A stretch of 64,000 bases of DNA from Metabacillus litoralis (GTDB taxonomy: Bacteria > Bacillota > Bacilli > Bacillales > Bacillaceae): the NCBI RefSeq assembly GCF_020524045.1, contig NZ_JAIVKL010000007.1:208271-272270 (forward strand). The letters run 5' to 3'. The notes under the pieces were generated by a model. That model was not told the origin of the DNA. It made no database searches and saw only the letters and a list, made by a program, of their open reading frames with translations. The position numbers and the translations under genes are program-made. Positions 44,159 through 54,223 of the stretch are shown piece after piece. How positions within the stretch are numbered: the first letter of the stretch is position 1; each line of letters begins with the position of its first letter.

Positions 44159-45150
44159 TGAACAAGCTACATTTAGATTCAAAACAGTTACCCTTAATTG
44201 CGACAATTTCGCTGTTTATTTTGATGTATATATTTGGATCTTTAAGGTATACAGGATTCTTTTCAACTCAAGTATTTTTAAATCTTTTCATTGATAATGC
44301 ATTTTTAATTGTTGTTGCAGTGGGAATGACATTTGTCATTTTATCTGGTGGAATCGACCTTTCTGTAGGCTCAGTTATTGCATTAACTAGTATGGTAGCT
44401 GCTAGTTTAACAATGAATGCTCAGTTATCACCATGGCTAGTTGTTCCTATTAGTTTACTAGTTGGGACAATACTTGGGTTTGGTATGGGATGTCTTATTC
44501 ATTTCTTTAATCTACAGCCATTTATTGTCACACTAGCGGGGATGTTTCTAGCAAGAGGCTTAAGCTACTTAATAAGTGTAGAAACAATTTCGATAGATAG
44601 TGAGTTTTTTAGTTTCATGGCGAGTACAAGAATACCGATCGGGGGAGGGAATTTTATCTCGATCAGTGTAATCATTGCTTTAATCGTCGTGTTAGCAGCG
44701 ATCTATATTGCTCATTTCTCAAAATATGGACGTAATATCTATGCTATAGGTGGAAATGAACAATCTGCACTATTAATGGGATTACCTGTTGGACGAACAA
44801 AAATCATGATTTATACAGTGAGTGGGTTTTGTGCTTCTCTTGCTGGGTTAATCTTTACCTTTTATATGCTATCTGGTTATGGGTTGCATGCAAATGGACT
44901 TGAATTAGATACGATTGCTGCTGTTGTTATTGGAGGAACATTGCTTACTGGTGGTGCTGGTTATGTAGCTGGAAGTGTTGTAGGTGTCCTCATTTTAGGT
45001 ATTATTCAGACGGTTATTGTGTTTGAAGGAACATTAAGTTCATGGTGGACTAAGATCGCCATTGGTGTATTACTTCTATTGTTTATTGTACTGCAGCGAG
45101 TGATCGTCATTAGAAGCAAAACGAATAAGTCCGCAGTATCTTCGCATTAG
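44155..45150 (+). CDS. yjfF: Sugar ABC transporter permease (YjfF type)
   Basis: 331 residues. Second permease of the heterodimer: GMTFVILSGGIDLSVGSVIALTS near residues 57-80 and AVVIGGTLLTGGAGYV near residue 256. The gene overlaps ytfT by four bases. The first giant glycosidase gene begins 46 bases after its stop with no terminator between, so import and extracellular hydrolysis are in one operon. Confidence 0.94.
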   Translation: MMNKLHLDSKQLPLIATISLFILMYIFGSLRYTGFFSTQVFLNLFIDNAFLIVVAVGMTFVILSGGIDLSVGSVIALTSMVAASLTMNAQLSPWLVVPISLLVGTILGFGMGCLIHFFNLQPFIVTLAGMFLARGLSYLISVETISIDSEFFSFMASTRIPIGGGNFISISVIIALIVVLAAIYIAHFSKYGRNIYAIGGNEQSALLMGLPVGRTKIMIYTVSGFCASLAGLIFTFYMLSGYGLHANGLELDTIAAVVIGGTLLTGGAGYVAGSVVGVLILGIIQTVIVFEGTLSSWWTKIAIGVLLLLFIVLQRVIVIRSKTNKSAVSSH

Positions 45151-45196
45151 GTAGGTTAAATTGAGAAATGAAAATCAAATTCCTATTGGAGAGTGA

Positions 45197-48100
45197 ATGA
45201 TGAGAACGAGTAAAAAGAAATATATTTCTGTTTTCGTACTAACTGTCATGTTATTTAGCACCCTTTTAGGATCGTTTCAACCAGTTGCTTCTGCAGAAGA
45301 AGGAAAAAATTTGATTTTACATTATGATATGAAAACAATTGCTAAGGATTCAAATGGCGTAATTAAAGTAAAAGACCTTTCAGGTAAAGGATTGGATGGA
45401 ACTTTCAAAAATCCTGAAAATGGTCAAATAGTCAACAATTCGAAAGCAGGTTATATCTCTTTTAATGGAGGAAATGCCAATTCGAAAAGTGGCTATATTG
45501 AAATTCCAAAATCTAATGATGGAGCAGATCTATTAACAGGAGTGGAGGATGTCACAATATCCTCTCTTGTTAACTGGAGTAATGATGGACAAAACCGTTG
45601 GATCTTTGGTTTAGGGAAAGTGTCAAGTGATATTGAAAACGGAAACAGCTATTTTTTTGCTACGCCTAGACATGGGATAAACAATAGCAATGTTGCTGCA
45701 ACTGGAATTTCTCAGGCTGGCTGGCGAAATGAAGCACTTATCCGCGCAACAGAGGGATTAAAGGCAAATTCATGGGAAGTTGTAACCGTTGTCTTTTCAG
45801 GCTCTACAGATACATTATCACTATTTGTAAACGGTGTGAAGGTAGCATCAGGATCGGCTAAAGGGAAAAAATTAGCTGACATTATTGATTCAACTGCAAG
45901 CTTTTCTGGATTTATTGGTAAATCAATATTCCAAAATGATCCCTATTATAAAGGGATGATTGGAGATTTCCAAGTACACAGTAAAGCTTTTACAGATGAA
46001 GAAGTGAAAGTGTTAGCTACTGAAACTGCTAGTAAAATCAACGAAATTGATCAGCTTGTTATTGAAGATGCGAAGAATTCTTTGGATGTAACAAATTATT
46101 TAACAAATGGAGATCGTGATAAAGATCAAATAAAGCATAATATTAATCTTCCTAAAAAAGGAAAACATGACGTTGGCCTAACTTGGAAATCAAATAAAGC
46201 AGAAGTAATTACAAATGAAGGGGTAGTTACAAGACCATCTGCTGAGAATCCTGATGCTATGGTTGAGCTTACAGCAACACTTTCATATAAAGGACTAACG
46301 GTAGAAAAGACATTTAGTGTAACAGTGATTAGTGATTTTTCCAATCAACAACGAGCTGAGTTAGATGCTCAAGAGTTAAGGATTGTTAATCAAAATAATG
46401 TAAAAGGAAATTTGAGTTTACCAATAACAGGAGAAAATGGTTCCACAATTACTTGGGAATCCTCTCATCCTACAATCATTAAAGGATCTGAACAAGCTTC
46501 GGTAAACCAAAAACAACTTGGATGGGTAACACGACAGAATAATGATACGGTCGTTACATTAACAGCGACTGTTACGAATGGTACATCAGAAATAAAAAAG
46601 AACTTTGAGGTTACAGTTAAAAAGAATCCAGGAAAAAAAGAATATGATGCTTATTTCTTTTCATACTTCACAGGTGAGTATGAAGGTGGAGAGGAAATCT
46701 CCTTTGCAACAGCGGAGGACCCTTTAAAGTGGAGAGCTTTAAATAATGGACAATCGGTTATTCAATCAACAATGGGTGAAAAAGGTTTAAGAGATCCATT
46801 TATTATGAGATCACCAGAGGGTGATAAATTCTACATGATTGCAACAGATTTGAAGATGGGAGAAAGTACAAATTTTGACCAAGCTCAAATAACTGGAAGT
46901 CATGCAATTATGATCTGGGAATCTGAGGATCTTGTCAATTGGAGCGAACAACGAATGGTAGAGGTTGCTCCAAAAACAGGAGGAAACACGTGGGCACCTG
47001 AGGCTTATTATGATGAAAAAGCAGGCGAATATGTTGTATTTTGGGCATCATCAATGAAAAACGAAGAAACATATGGGAATTTTCCTAACGGAAGACCTGC
47101 TGGTCAGTATAATGTGATGTACTATGCAACAACAAGAGATTTCCATTCATTTTCAGAGCCAAAGGTGTTTATAGACGAGGGGTTCCCTACTATTGATACA
47201 AGCTTTATTGAAAACGAAGGTTCATTATATCGTTTTACGAAATCTGAAGTTGGCTATAAAGTTTATTACGAAAAAGCAACTGATATTTTTTATGATAAAG
47301 ATGGAATTAAGGAAAATGGTTATCAGTTTGATCCGATTGCTGGAACGAAAAATGGCAATCGTGGATTAATTGGTCATGGAGGTAACAATGAAGGTCAAAC
47401 TGTATTCAAAGACATTCATGAAGACAAATGGTATTTGTTTTTAGATTCGTGGCCTTATCATGTACGTTGGACAAACGATTTAGATGATGGAGAGCAATTA
47501 GTGAATAATGTGTTAGAAGAGTCAGAGTATGCACTACCACCAGGACCAAGACATGGCACAGTTATTCCAATCACAAGGGATGAATACAATGCGCTACAAG
47601 AGAAGTATGGAATGGAAAATCAAGAGCCTTCTAAAGAGCCAGTTGTTCATTATTCATTTGATTCAATAGATGGTGCAACTGTAAAGGATGATTCAGGAAA
47701 TGGTCATGACGCTCAATTAGTAGGCGGTGCAGAAGTAGATTCAGAAGATACAGTAGGGCAATCTTCAGGTTCGATAAATCTTGATGGAACAACAGGATAT
47801 GTTGAATTACCAGAAAACATTATTAAGAATTTGAACTTAAAAGGAATGACAATGTCTAGCTGGGTGAAAGTGAAGGGTAATCAAGCAAATCAGCGAATCT
47901 TTGATTTTTCCTCTGATACAGGAAGAACAGCAAACAGAAACACGATGTATTTAAGTACACAAGGTGATTCAGGGAATTTAGAGTTTGCTACAGTAACACC
48001 TTTCACTGAAAAATTCAGTAGTGCTTCAGCTACATTAGCAGACAATTATAAATATGCCATCACAGCACCAAAATTATCGACAACAGAATGGCATCATGTG

Positions 48101-51100
48101 GCTGTTACAATTGAGGACTTTGATGCCGTCATTTATGTTGATGGTAAAGAGGTGGCAAGAAACTCTACTTTTAATGTAGAGCCTAGAATGCTTTTAGAAA
48201 CATCAATGAACTATTTAGGAAAGTCTAGTAAAGCTGGTCATCCTTTGTTTAATGGTAAATTTGATGAATTTAAAATTTTTAATCATGCACTTTCTGGTGA
48301 GGAAATCTCAGAGCTAGCACAAGATGACGTTACTGAACCACCAGATGAAGAGCCATCAACTCCAGAGTTAATCCTTGATTATGATATGAAAGATATTGAA
48401 GGTGTCACAGTGAAGGATCGTACTGGAAAATATAATGGTACATTCGTTAATCCTGAAGAAGCTGAATTAATCTCAATTGGTGATGAGGGAGTTGTTAAGT
48501 TTAAGGGTGGTACAACAGATTCGTATATCGAGCTACCAGAGGGTGTATTAGAAACCCTTGAAAGTGTAACCGTTTCCTCTTTAATTAATTGGAACGGAAA
48601 TGCATCAGCTGAATGGCTTTATTCACTTGGGCAGAACAATAGCAAATATTTATATTTTACGCCTAAATATAATGCTGATAGCAGCATGCGTTTCGGAATA
48701 GCAACAGATGGATGGAGAAATGAAGTATCTGCAAAAGCATCAACTTTACCGGCAAATGAATGGAAATTAGTTACAACAGTCTTTAACGGTCAAGAAGATT
48801 CTCTGAAAGTGTATATTGATGGTGAATTAATTGCCTCTGGTCAAAATAATGGAATTTCATTAGAAGATATAAAAAATACAGCTGGAAAAAGTGGTTATAT
48901 AGGTAAGTCAATGTATAACAATGATCCTTATTTCGGTGGAATGATAGCCGACTTTGAAATTTATAATGGGGCATTATCAGAAGCTGATATAAGTAATCTT
49001 ACAGATGCGGCTGAGGAAGAAATAAAAGAAATGGAGTCGTATTTATTGGAAGACGCAGCAGCTAAGTTAAATTACTCACATTTCCTTGGTAAAAATGAAA
49101 GTGAAAAAGAAATAAAAACAGATTTATCGTTCCCGAATAAAGGTGAAAACGGAACAACCATCACATGGCAATCAAAAAGTGAGAATATCATTACAAACAA
49201 TGGAAAAGTGAATAGACCTGCTTATGATGATGGAAGTAAAGATGTTGTTCTTGTTGCCACTTTATCAGATGGAACAAATTCACTAACAAAGGAATTTACA
49301 GTAACTGTTATCAGAAAACCGATAGATCTTGAAACAGTTATCGAAGCAGCAGAAGCATTAAAGGTTTACAATATCCAAGATGTTCGAGGGAATTTAACTT
49401 TACCAACAAAAGGATTAGATAACACAACGATCTCATGGAATTCACAGGATCCTAAGATCATCACAGAAACTGGTGAAGTTAACCGACCGGTCCATGGTGA
49501 TGGAGATAAGCTTGTTAAGTTAACTGCAACAATTTCTCTAAATAACCAAAAAATTACGAAGTCATTTATGGCGAATGTAAAAGAGCTACCTGAACAAAAA
49601 GATTATAAAGGATATGTGTTCAGTTATTTTACAGGTGAAGGTTATGAAAATGGTGAACAAATTTATTTTGGACTAAGTGAAGGTAATGATCCGCTTCATT
49701 GGCAGGAACTGAATAATGGAGATCCAGTGTTCACTTCAGAATTAGGAGAAAAGGGACTACGAGATCCGTTTATTATTCGTTCCCCTGAAGGAGATAAATT
49801 TTATCTAATCGCGACTGACTTAAAGATTCATGGGAATGGAGATTGGGGTGCAGCCCAGACAACTGGAAGTAGATCAATCATGGTATGGGAATCAACAGAC
49901 TTAGTTAATTGGTCTAAGCAAAGAATGGCTGAAGTTGCTCCTCCAGAAGCGGGTAATACGTGGGCTCCAGAAATTTTTTATGATGATTCAATTGGTGAGT
50001 ATGTAATTTTCTGGGCATCAAAGCTATATGAAAATGAAAGCGATCGAAATAGTGGTAATAGCTACCAAAGAATGATGTACACAACAACCAGAGATTTTCA
50101 TACTTTCAGTGAACCTAAAGTGTATATGGATTACGGTTATTCAATTATTGATACAACAATGATCGAGCATGAAGGGAAAATCTATCGTTTTACAAAAGAT
50201 GAAAGAGGAACATCGTCCTCAACACCTAATGGCAAATTCATTTTCCAAGAGGTAGGGAATTCTGTTCTAGATCCTAACTTTCAATCGATTAAAGAAGGAA
50301 TTGGAAAAGGAGCAATAAGTCGTGGAGAAGGACCAGCTATATTTAAATCAAATACTGAAGAAAAATGGTATTTATTTATTGATGAGTTTGGTGGAAGAGG
50401 TTACGTTCCGTTTGAAACAACTGATTTAGCTTCAGGAGAATGGACGGTTCCAGAAGATTATGATTTACCTTCAAGACCTCGACATGGCACAGTTTTACCT
50501 GTTACTCAGGAAGAGTATGATGCGTTATTAGAAAATGTGCCAGTAGAGATAGAAGAACCGAGTAGCGATAAAAAAGTAACAGGTGTAACGATCCAACAGG
50601 AAACGATGAAACTAGTTGTTGGTGATGAAACAAAACTAGTAGCAACAATTACTCCGGAGGATGCTACAAATAAGGATGTTGTCTGGTCTAGTAATGATGA
50701 AAACATCGTTGCTGTTGACGAGAATGGCACCCTTACAGCGAAGCAACCAGGCACAGTATTTATAAGTGTAACAACCATTGATGGTGGTTATATGGATGTC
50801 ATTGAGGTTGCTGTTGAAGAGAAACCACCGGGAGATGGAGAAGAGCCTCCAGGAGATGGAGAGGAACCGCCAGGAGATGGAGAAGATCCACCGAGTGATG
50901 GAGAGGAACCACCAGGAAATGGAGAAGAGCCTCCAGGAGATGGAGAGGAACCGCCAGGAAATGGAGAAGAGCCTCCAGGTGATGGAGAGAACCCACCAGG
51001 TAATGAAGGTAAGACACCGAGTGAAGGTAAACAAATAGGAAACAAGGAAAAAAATACTCAAGATAATGAGTTACCAAGTACGGCTACTAATCTATATAAC

Positions 51101-51178
51101 TATGTGATACTAGGTATGTTCTTACTAATTGTAGGTGGATCCCTACTTGCTGTTAAAAAAAGAAAAATGAAGCATTAA
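45197..51178 (+). CDS. Giant surface-anchored protein with two GH43 catalytic domains
   Basis: 1993 residues. Signal peptide to about residue 31; LamG-like domain (35-275); two atrophied bacterial Ig domains (280-475); GH43 domain 1 (480-807); LamG-like (814-1044); LamG-like (1056-1271); two Ig domains (1274-1464); GH43 domain 2 (1467-1781); Big_2 Ig-like domain (1791-1873); a repeated GEEPPGD linker; then LPSTA, a membrane helix and a KKRKMKH tail. Each GH43 domain keeps the blade Asp in GLRDPFI, the Asp in IDT, and the acid Glu (NNEGQTVF, GEGPAIF). Likely an exo-acting furanosidase anchored by a class D-type sortase; exact substrate unknown. Confidence 0.85.
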   Translation: MMRTSKKKYISVFVLTVMLFSTLLGSFQPVASAEEGKNLILHYDMKTIAKDSNGVIKVKDLSGKGLDGTFKNPENGQIVNNSKAGYISFNGGNANSKSGYIEIPKSNDGADLLTGVEDVTISSLVNWSNDGQNRWIFGLGKVSSDIENGNSYFFATPRHGINNSNVAATGISQAGWRNEALIRATEGLKANSWEVVTVVFSGSTDTLSLFVNGVKVASGSAKGKKLADIIDSTASFSGFIGKSIFQNDPYYKGMIGDFQVHSKAFTDEEVKVLATETASKINEIDQLVIEDAKNSLDVTNYLTNGDRDKDQIKHNINLPKKGKHDVGLTWKSNKAEVITNEGVVTRPSAENPDAMVELTATLSYKGLTVEKTFSVTVISDFSNQQRAELDAQELRIVNQNNVKGNLSLPITGENGSTITWESSHPTIIKGSEQASVNQKQLGWVTRQNNDTVVTLTATVTNGTSEIKKNFEVTVKKNPGKKEYDAYFFSYFTGEYEGGEEISFATAEDPLKWRALNNGQSVIQSTMGEKGLRDPFIMRSPEGDKFYMIATDLKMGESTNFDQAQITGSHAIMIWESEDLVNWSEQRMVEVAPKTGGNTWAPEAYYDEKAGEYVVFWASSMKNEETYGNFPNGRPAGQYNVMYYATTRDFHSFSEPKVFIDEGFPTIDTSFIENEGSLYRFTKSEVGYKVYYEKATDIFYDKDGIKENGYQFDPIAGTKNGNRGLIGHGGNNEGQTVFKDIHEDKWYLFLDSWPYHVRWTNDLDDGEQLVNNVLEESEYALPPGPRHGTVIPITRDEYNALQEKYGMENQEPSKEPVVHYSFDSIDGATVKDDSGNGHDAQLVGGAEVDSEDTVGQSSGSINLDGTTGYVELPENIIKNLNLKGMTMSSWVKVKGNQANQRIFDFSSDTGRTANRNTMYLSTQGDSGNLEFATVTPFTEKFSSASATLADNYKYAITAPKLSTTEWHHVAVTIEDFDAVIYVDGKEVARNSTFNVEPRMLLETSMNYLGKSSKAGHPLFNGKFDEFKIFNHALSGEEISELAQDDVTEPPDEEPSTPELILDYDMKDIEGVTVKDRTGKYNGTFVNPEEAELISIGDEGVVKFKGGTTDSYIELPEGVLETLESVTVSSLINWNGNASAEWLYSLGQNNSKYLYFTPKYNADSSMRFGIATDGWRNEVSAKASTLPANEWKLVTTVFNGQEDSLKVYIDGELIASGQNNGISLEDIKNTAGKSGYIGKSMYNNDPYFGGMIADFEIYNGALSEADISNLTDAAEEEIKEMESYLLEDAAAKLNYSHFLGKNESEKEIKTDLSFPNKGENGTTITWQSKSENIITNNGKVNRPAYDDGSKDVVLVATLSDGTNSLTKEFTVTVIRKPIDLETVIEAAEALKVYNIQDVRGNLTLPTKGLDNTTISWNSQDPKIITETGEVNRPVHGDGDKLVKLTATISLNNQKITKSFMANVKELPEQKDYKGYVFSYFTGEGYENGEQIYFGLSEGNDPLHWQELNNGDPVFTSELGEKGLRDPFIIRSPEGDKFYLIATDLKIHGNGDWGAAQTTGSRSIMVWESTDLVNWSKQRMAEVAPPEAGNTWAPEIFYDDSIGEYVIFWASKLYENESDRNSGNSYQRMMYTTTRDFHTFSEPKVYMDYGYSIIDTTMIEHEGKIYRFTKDERGTSSSTPNGKFIFQEVGNSVLDPNFQSIKEGIGKGAISRGEGPAIFKSNTEEKWYLFIDEFGGRGYVPFETTDLASGEWTVPEDYDLPSRPRHGTVLPVTQEEYDALLENVPVEIEEPSSDKKVTGVTIQQETMKLVVGDETKLVATITPEDATNKDVVWSSNDENIVAVDENGTLTAKQPGTVFISVTTIDGGYMDVIEVAVEEKPPGDGEEPPGDGEEPPGDGEDPPSDGEEPPGNGEEPPGDGEEPPGNGEEPPGDGENPPGNEGKTPSEGKQIGNKEKNTQDNELPSTATNLYNYVILGMFLLIVGGSLLAVKKRKMKH
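50824..51000 (+). repeat. 21-bp coding repeats, GEEPPGD linker
   Basis: About eight units of 21 bases encoding GEEPPGD and variants (GENPPGN, GEDPPSD). They form the wall-spanning Pro/Glu-rich linker. The unit is a multiple of three, so slippage changes length but not frame. Confidence 0.85.
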
Positions 51179-51185
51179 AGAAGAA

Positions 51186-51221
51186 CTGGCCTTCAAAGCT
51201 AGTGATAGCTTTGAAGGTCAG
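51186..51221 (+). other. Intercistronic hairpin without T-run
   Basis: CTGGCCTTCAAAGCTA pairs with TAGCTTTGAAGGTCAG around GTGA, 16 base pairs with one wobble. Only AATTTT follows, so it is more likely a partial attenuator or RNA-stabilising hairpin within the operon than a full terminator. Confidence 0.6.
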
Positions 51222-51273
51222 AATTTTGGATTACTGAAAATAAACTAATCAAATAAATATAGAGGAGAAAACG

Positions 51274-54120
51274 ATGAAAAAACCAAGAAAAAACAAATTT
51301 CTACCATTGATCACAAGCTTAGTTATGGTATGTGCTGTATTACCAGGAACGACCACTATATCAAAGGTAAATGCAGCATCAAATGCTGAAAAAATTCTTG
51401 ACTATGATATGAGTAACATCAACGGAACAACTGTTGTTGATAGTGCGGGTCAATTCGACGGCACTCTGGTGAATCCTGAAGGTGTTGATTTAATTACAAA
51501 TGAAGGAACAAAAGTCGTTAATTTTGAAGGTGGAGACACAGCATCATATATTGAAATTCCTAATGGTGTTTTAGATGGGTTAGAAAGTGTCACTGTATCT
51601 TCTTTAGTGAATTGGGAAGGCTCTGGTGGTGCTCAATGGTTATATGGTTTAGGTCAAGATGATACACATTATGTGTACTATACACCATCTTATATTGGTG
51701 GAGCGACAGATCGCCTTGGAATCGCAACAGACGCTTGGAGAAATGAAACATTTGCAGCATCTCCTAAATTATCTGCAACAGAATGGAAATTAGTAACAAC
51801 TGTTATAAATGGTGCAGAGGAAAAATTAGAAACCTATGTAGATGGACAGCTTGTTGCAACAGGCTCAACAAATGGTTTTACATTAGAAGATATTAAAAAT
51901 ACAGACGGAATTAGTGGTTATATTGCAAAGTCATTTTATGCACCTGATCCATATTTTGGTGGAATGGTTGCAGATTTTGAAATCTTTGGAGGAGCTTTAA
52001 CTGCACAGGATGTAAGCGTTTTATACACTGAAGCGGAAAAGAAAATTGATGAGATAGGCGGCTTAGATGGGTATTTTGTAAACTATGCGGCAAATCAGCT
52101 TGATGCAAGTTCTTTCCTAAAGTACAACGTAAATGAAAATGAAATTATGACAGATTTACAATTACCTGAAAAAGGGGCTTATAAAACAACGATTACTTGG
52201 CAATCAAATAATCAAGACATCATAAGCAATGAGGGAAAAGTACAAAGACCTTTGTATAGTGAAGGAGATCAAACGGTTGTGTTAACAGCAACTGTAACGG
52301 ATGGAAAAACAACTCAAACAAAAGAGTTTACTTTAAAAGTGTTAAAAGGTCTTGAAGAATCAGTGGCATTACAAGAGGATGCTGATGCTCTAGAACTCCA
52401 CCATGCAAGCGATGTTCGAGGAAACCTACCTTTACCTACTAAAGGTGAAAATGGCTCAACCATTTCATGGGAAACAAGTGATTCTACTATTGTCACAACA
52501 ACAGGAGAAGTGAATAGACCTGAGCATGGTAAAGGTGATGTAACAGTGGATCTAAAAGCAACACTTAGTCTTAATGGAAAATCAGTTGTAAAGGACTTTA
52601 CCCTTTCTGTTAAAGAAATGCCAGAGAAGGATGAAGAATATGCAGCCTATTTAATGACTTATTTTAATGGAGAAGCATATGCAGATGGAGAGCAGGTTCG
52701 CTTTGCATTGAGTGATGGTAATGATGTAACAGAATGGAATGAAATAAATAATGGTGATCCTGTTCTAACTAGTAATTTAGGTGAGAAAGGTTTAAGAGAT
52801 CCTTCGATTATCAGATCACCTGAAGGAGACAAGTTCTATTTACTTGCAACAGATTTAAAAGTTTATGGAACAAATGGAAATTGGGGGAGAACAGTGAGAG
52901 AAGGTAGTAATTCTCTCATGATTTGGGAATCTACAGATCTAGTTAATTGGTCTGAACAAAGAATGGTTGAAATTACTTCACCAGAAACAGGAAATACATG
53001 GGCACCAGAGGTTTATTATGACGATTCTACAGGAGAGTATATCGTTTACTGGTCTTCATTTGTTTATGATAGTGTAGCTGATCGCTATGGAAATGGAGCA
53101 AGTCACAACCGAATCATGTACGCAAAAACACGAGACTTTTACACATTTACTGAACCAGAAACATTATTAGATTTAGGTCACGATATTTTAGACACGGTTG
53201 CTATTGATTATAAAGACAAAGTTTATCGTATTACGAAAGGAACGTACTATACAGAAAAAGAGTTAGGAGGAGAAGAAATTAGAGAACATGTTTTCCAGGA
53301 AGTTGGTGATTCTTTCTTTGGAGATTTTGAATTAACAAAAGAAGGAATTGGTATGGATGTTCTTGATCATGGTGAAGGAGCGGAAATTTTCCAATCAAAC
53401 ACTGATGAAGATAAGTTCTATCTGTTAATTGACGAATATGGAAATGGGAGAGGCTATACACTTTTTGAAACAAATGATATCGCTTCAGCAGATTGGAAGC
53501 TTTCAGAGGATATTAATTTGCCAGATCGACCTAGACATGGTGATGTTCTTTCACTAACTAAAAAGGAATTTGAGAGATTGAAAATTAATATTCCAGGTGT
53601 TGGTGTTGAAGTGATTGAGCCAGGAGATGGAGAAGAACCGCCAACAGATGGAGAGGAACCACCGACTGATGGGGAAGAACCGCCAACAGATGGAGAGGAA
53701 CCACCGACTGATGGGGAAGAGCCACCAACAGATGGAGAGGAACCACCGACTGATGGGGAAGAGCCACCAACAGATGGAGAGGAGCCACCGACAGACGGTG
53801 AAGAGCCACCAATAGATGGGGAAGAACCACCGACAGATGGAGAGGAACCACCGACAAATGGTGAAGAACCGCCAACAGATGGACAGGAGCCACCAACAGA
53901 CGGTGAAGAACTGCCAACAGATGGAGAGGAATCACCGATAGACGGTGAAGAACCACGTACAGATGGAGAAGAATCACCAAATAAGGAAGACCAAAAACAA
54001 GCAGGAAATATATTACCAGCAACAGCAACATCACTATATAACTATTTAGTTATCGGACTAGTGTTATTAGTAATTGGTGGTCTTACTGCCATAAGAGCAA
54101 GAAGAAAGCTAGATTTGTAA
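51274..54120 (+). CDS. Surface-anchored GH43 protein (LamG-Ig-Ig-GH43)
   Basis: 948 residues. Signal peptide to about residue 34, LamG-like domain (38-260), two atrophied Ig domains (262-455), GH43 (458-775), a 17-unit GEEPPTD linker (783-908), LPATA near residue 914, a membrane helix and an RARRKLDL tail. It is clearly a duplicate of the second half of the preceding protein: LESVTVSSLVNWEG, GIATDAWRNET and GEKGLRDPSIIRSPEGDKFY align with little change. Catalytic Asp, Asp and Glu (RDP, LDT, HGEGAEIF) are kept. Likely the same class of substrate. Confidence 0.87.
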   Translation: MKKPRKNKFLPLITSLVMVCAVLPGTTTISKVNAASNAEKILDYDMSNINGTTVVDSAGQFDGTLVNPEGVDLITNEGTKVVNFEGGDTASYIEIPNGVLDGLESVTVSSLVNWEGSGGAQWLYGLGQDDTHYVYYTPSYIGGATDRLGIATDAWRNETFAASPKLSATEWKLVTTVINGAEEKLETYVDGQLVATGSTNGFTLEDIKNTDGISGYIAKSFYAPDPYFGGMVADFEIFGGALTAQDVSVLYTEAEKKIDEIGGLDGYFVNYAANQLDASSFLKYNVNENEIMTDLQLPEKGAYKTTITWQSNNQDIISNEGKVQRPLYSEGDQTVVLTATVTDGKTTQTKEFTLKVLKGLEESVALQEDADALELHHASDVRGNLPLPTKGENGSTISWETSDSTIVTTTGEVNRPEHGKGDVTVDLKATLSLNGKSVVKDFTLSVKEMPEKDEEYAAYLMTYFNGEAYADGEQVRFALSDGNDVTEWNEINNGDPVLTSNLGEKGLRDPSIIRSPEGDKFYLLATDLKVYGTNGNWGRTVREGSNSLMIWESTDLVNWSEQRMVEITSPETGNTWAPEVYYDDSTGEYIVYWSSFVYDSVADRYGNGASHNRIMYAKTRDFYTFTEPETLLDLGHDILDTVAIDYKDKVYRITKGTYYTEKELGGEEIREHVFQEVGDSFFGDFELTKEGIGMDVLDHGEGAEIFQSNTDEDKFYLLIDEYGNGRGYTLFETNDIASADWKLSEDINLPDRPRHGDVLSLTKKEFERLKINIPGVGVEVIEPGDGEEPPTDGEEPPTDGEEPPTDGEEPPTDGEEPPTDGEEPPTDGEEPPTDGEEPPTDGEEPPIDGEEPPTDGEEPPTNGEEPPTDGQEPPTDGEELPTDGEESPIDGEEPRTDGEESPNKEDQKQAGNILPATATSLYNYLVIGLVLLVIGGLTAIRARRKLDL
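53624..53985 (+). repeat. 21-bp coding repeats, 17 units, GEEPPTD linker
   Basis: About 17 units of 21 bases. The first eight encode identical GEEPPTD; later ones diverge (PPID, PPTN, GQEP, ELPTD, ESPID, EPRTD). A 42-base higher-order period is visible (alternating GAAGAACCGCCAACAGAT and GAGGAACCACCGACTGAT). Long shadow frames on the other strand arise from this repeat. Confidence 0.9.
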
Positions 54121-54128
54121 ATTAGTAA

Positions 54129-54155
54129 GGGGGCTGATTCAGTAGAATCACCCCC
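54129..54155 (+). other. Intercistronic hairpin without T-run
   Basis: GGGGG, then TGATTC, pair with GAATCA and CCCCC around AGTA; followed by TGTTATATAG. Like the hairpin at 51186 it separates glycosidase genes and could tune their relative levels. Confidence 0.6.
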
Positions 54156-54223
54156 TGTTATATAGCCAAGAATCTTTCATTCCAAAAAATAAGAGTTAAG
54201 ATATTAAATGTGGGAGGAAAACC

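Noticed and set aside
50506..51077. Several overlapping long open frames on both strands over the proline-rich repeat
   Set aside because: They are by-products of the in-frame 21-base repeat unit; only the plus-strand frame belonging to the 1993-residue protein has a start site and domains.
53585..54034. 149-codon minus-strand frame and 66-codon plus frame in the GEEPPTD repeat
   Set aside because: Repeat shadows, low-complexity sequence, no ribosome site.
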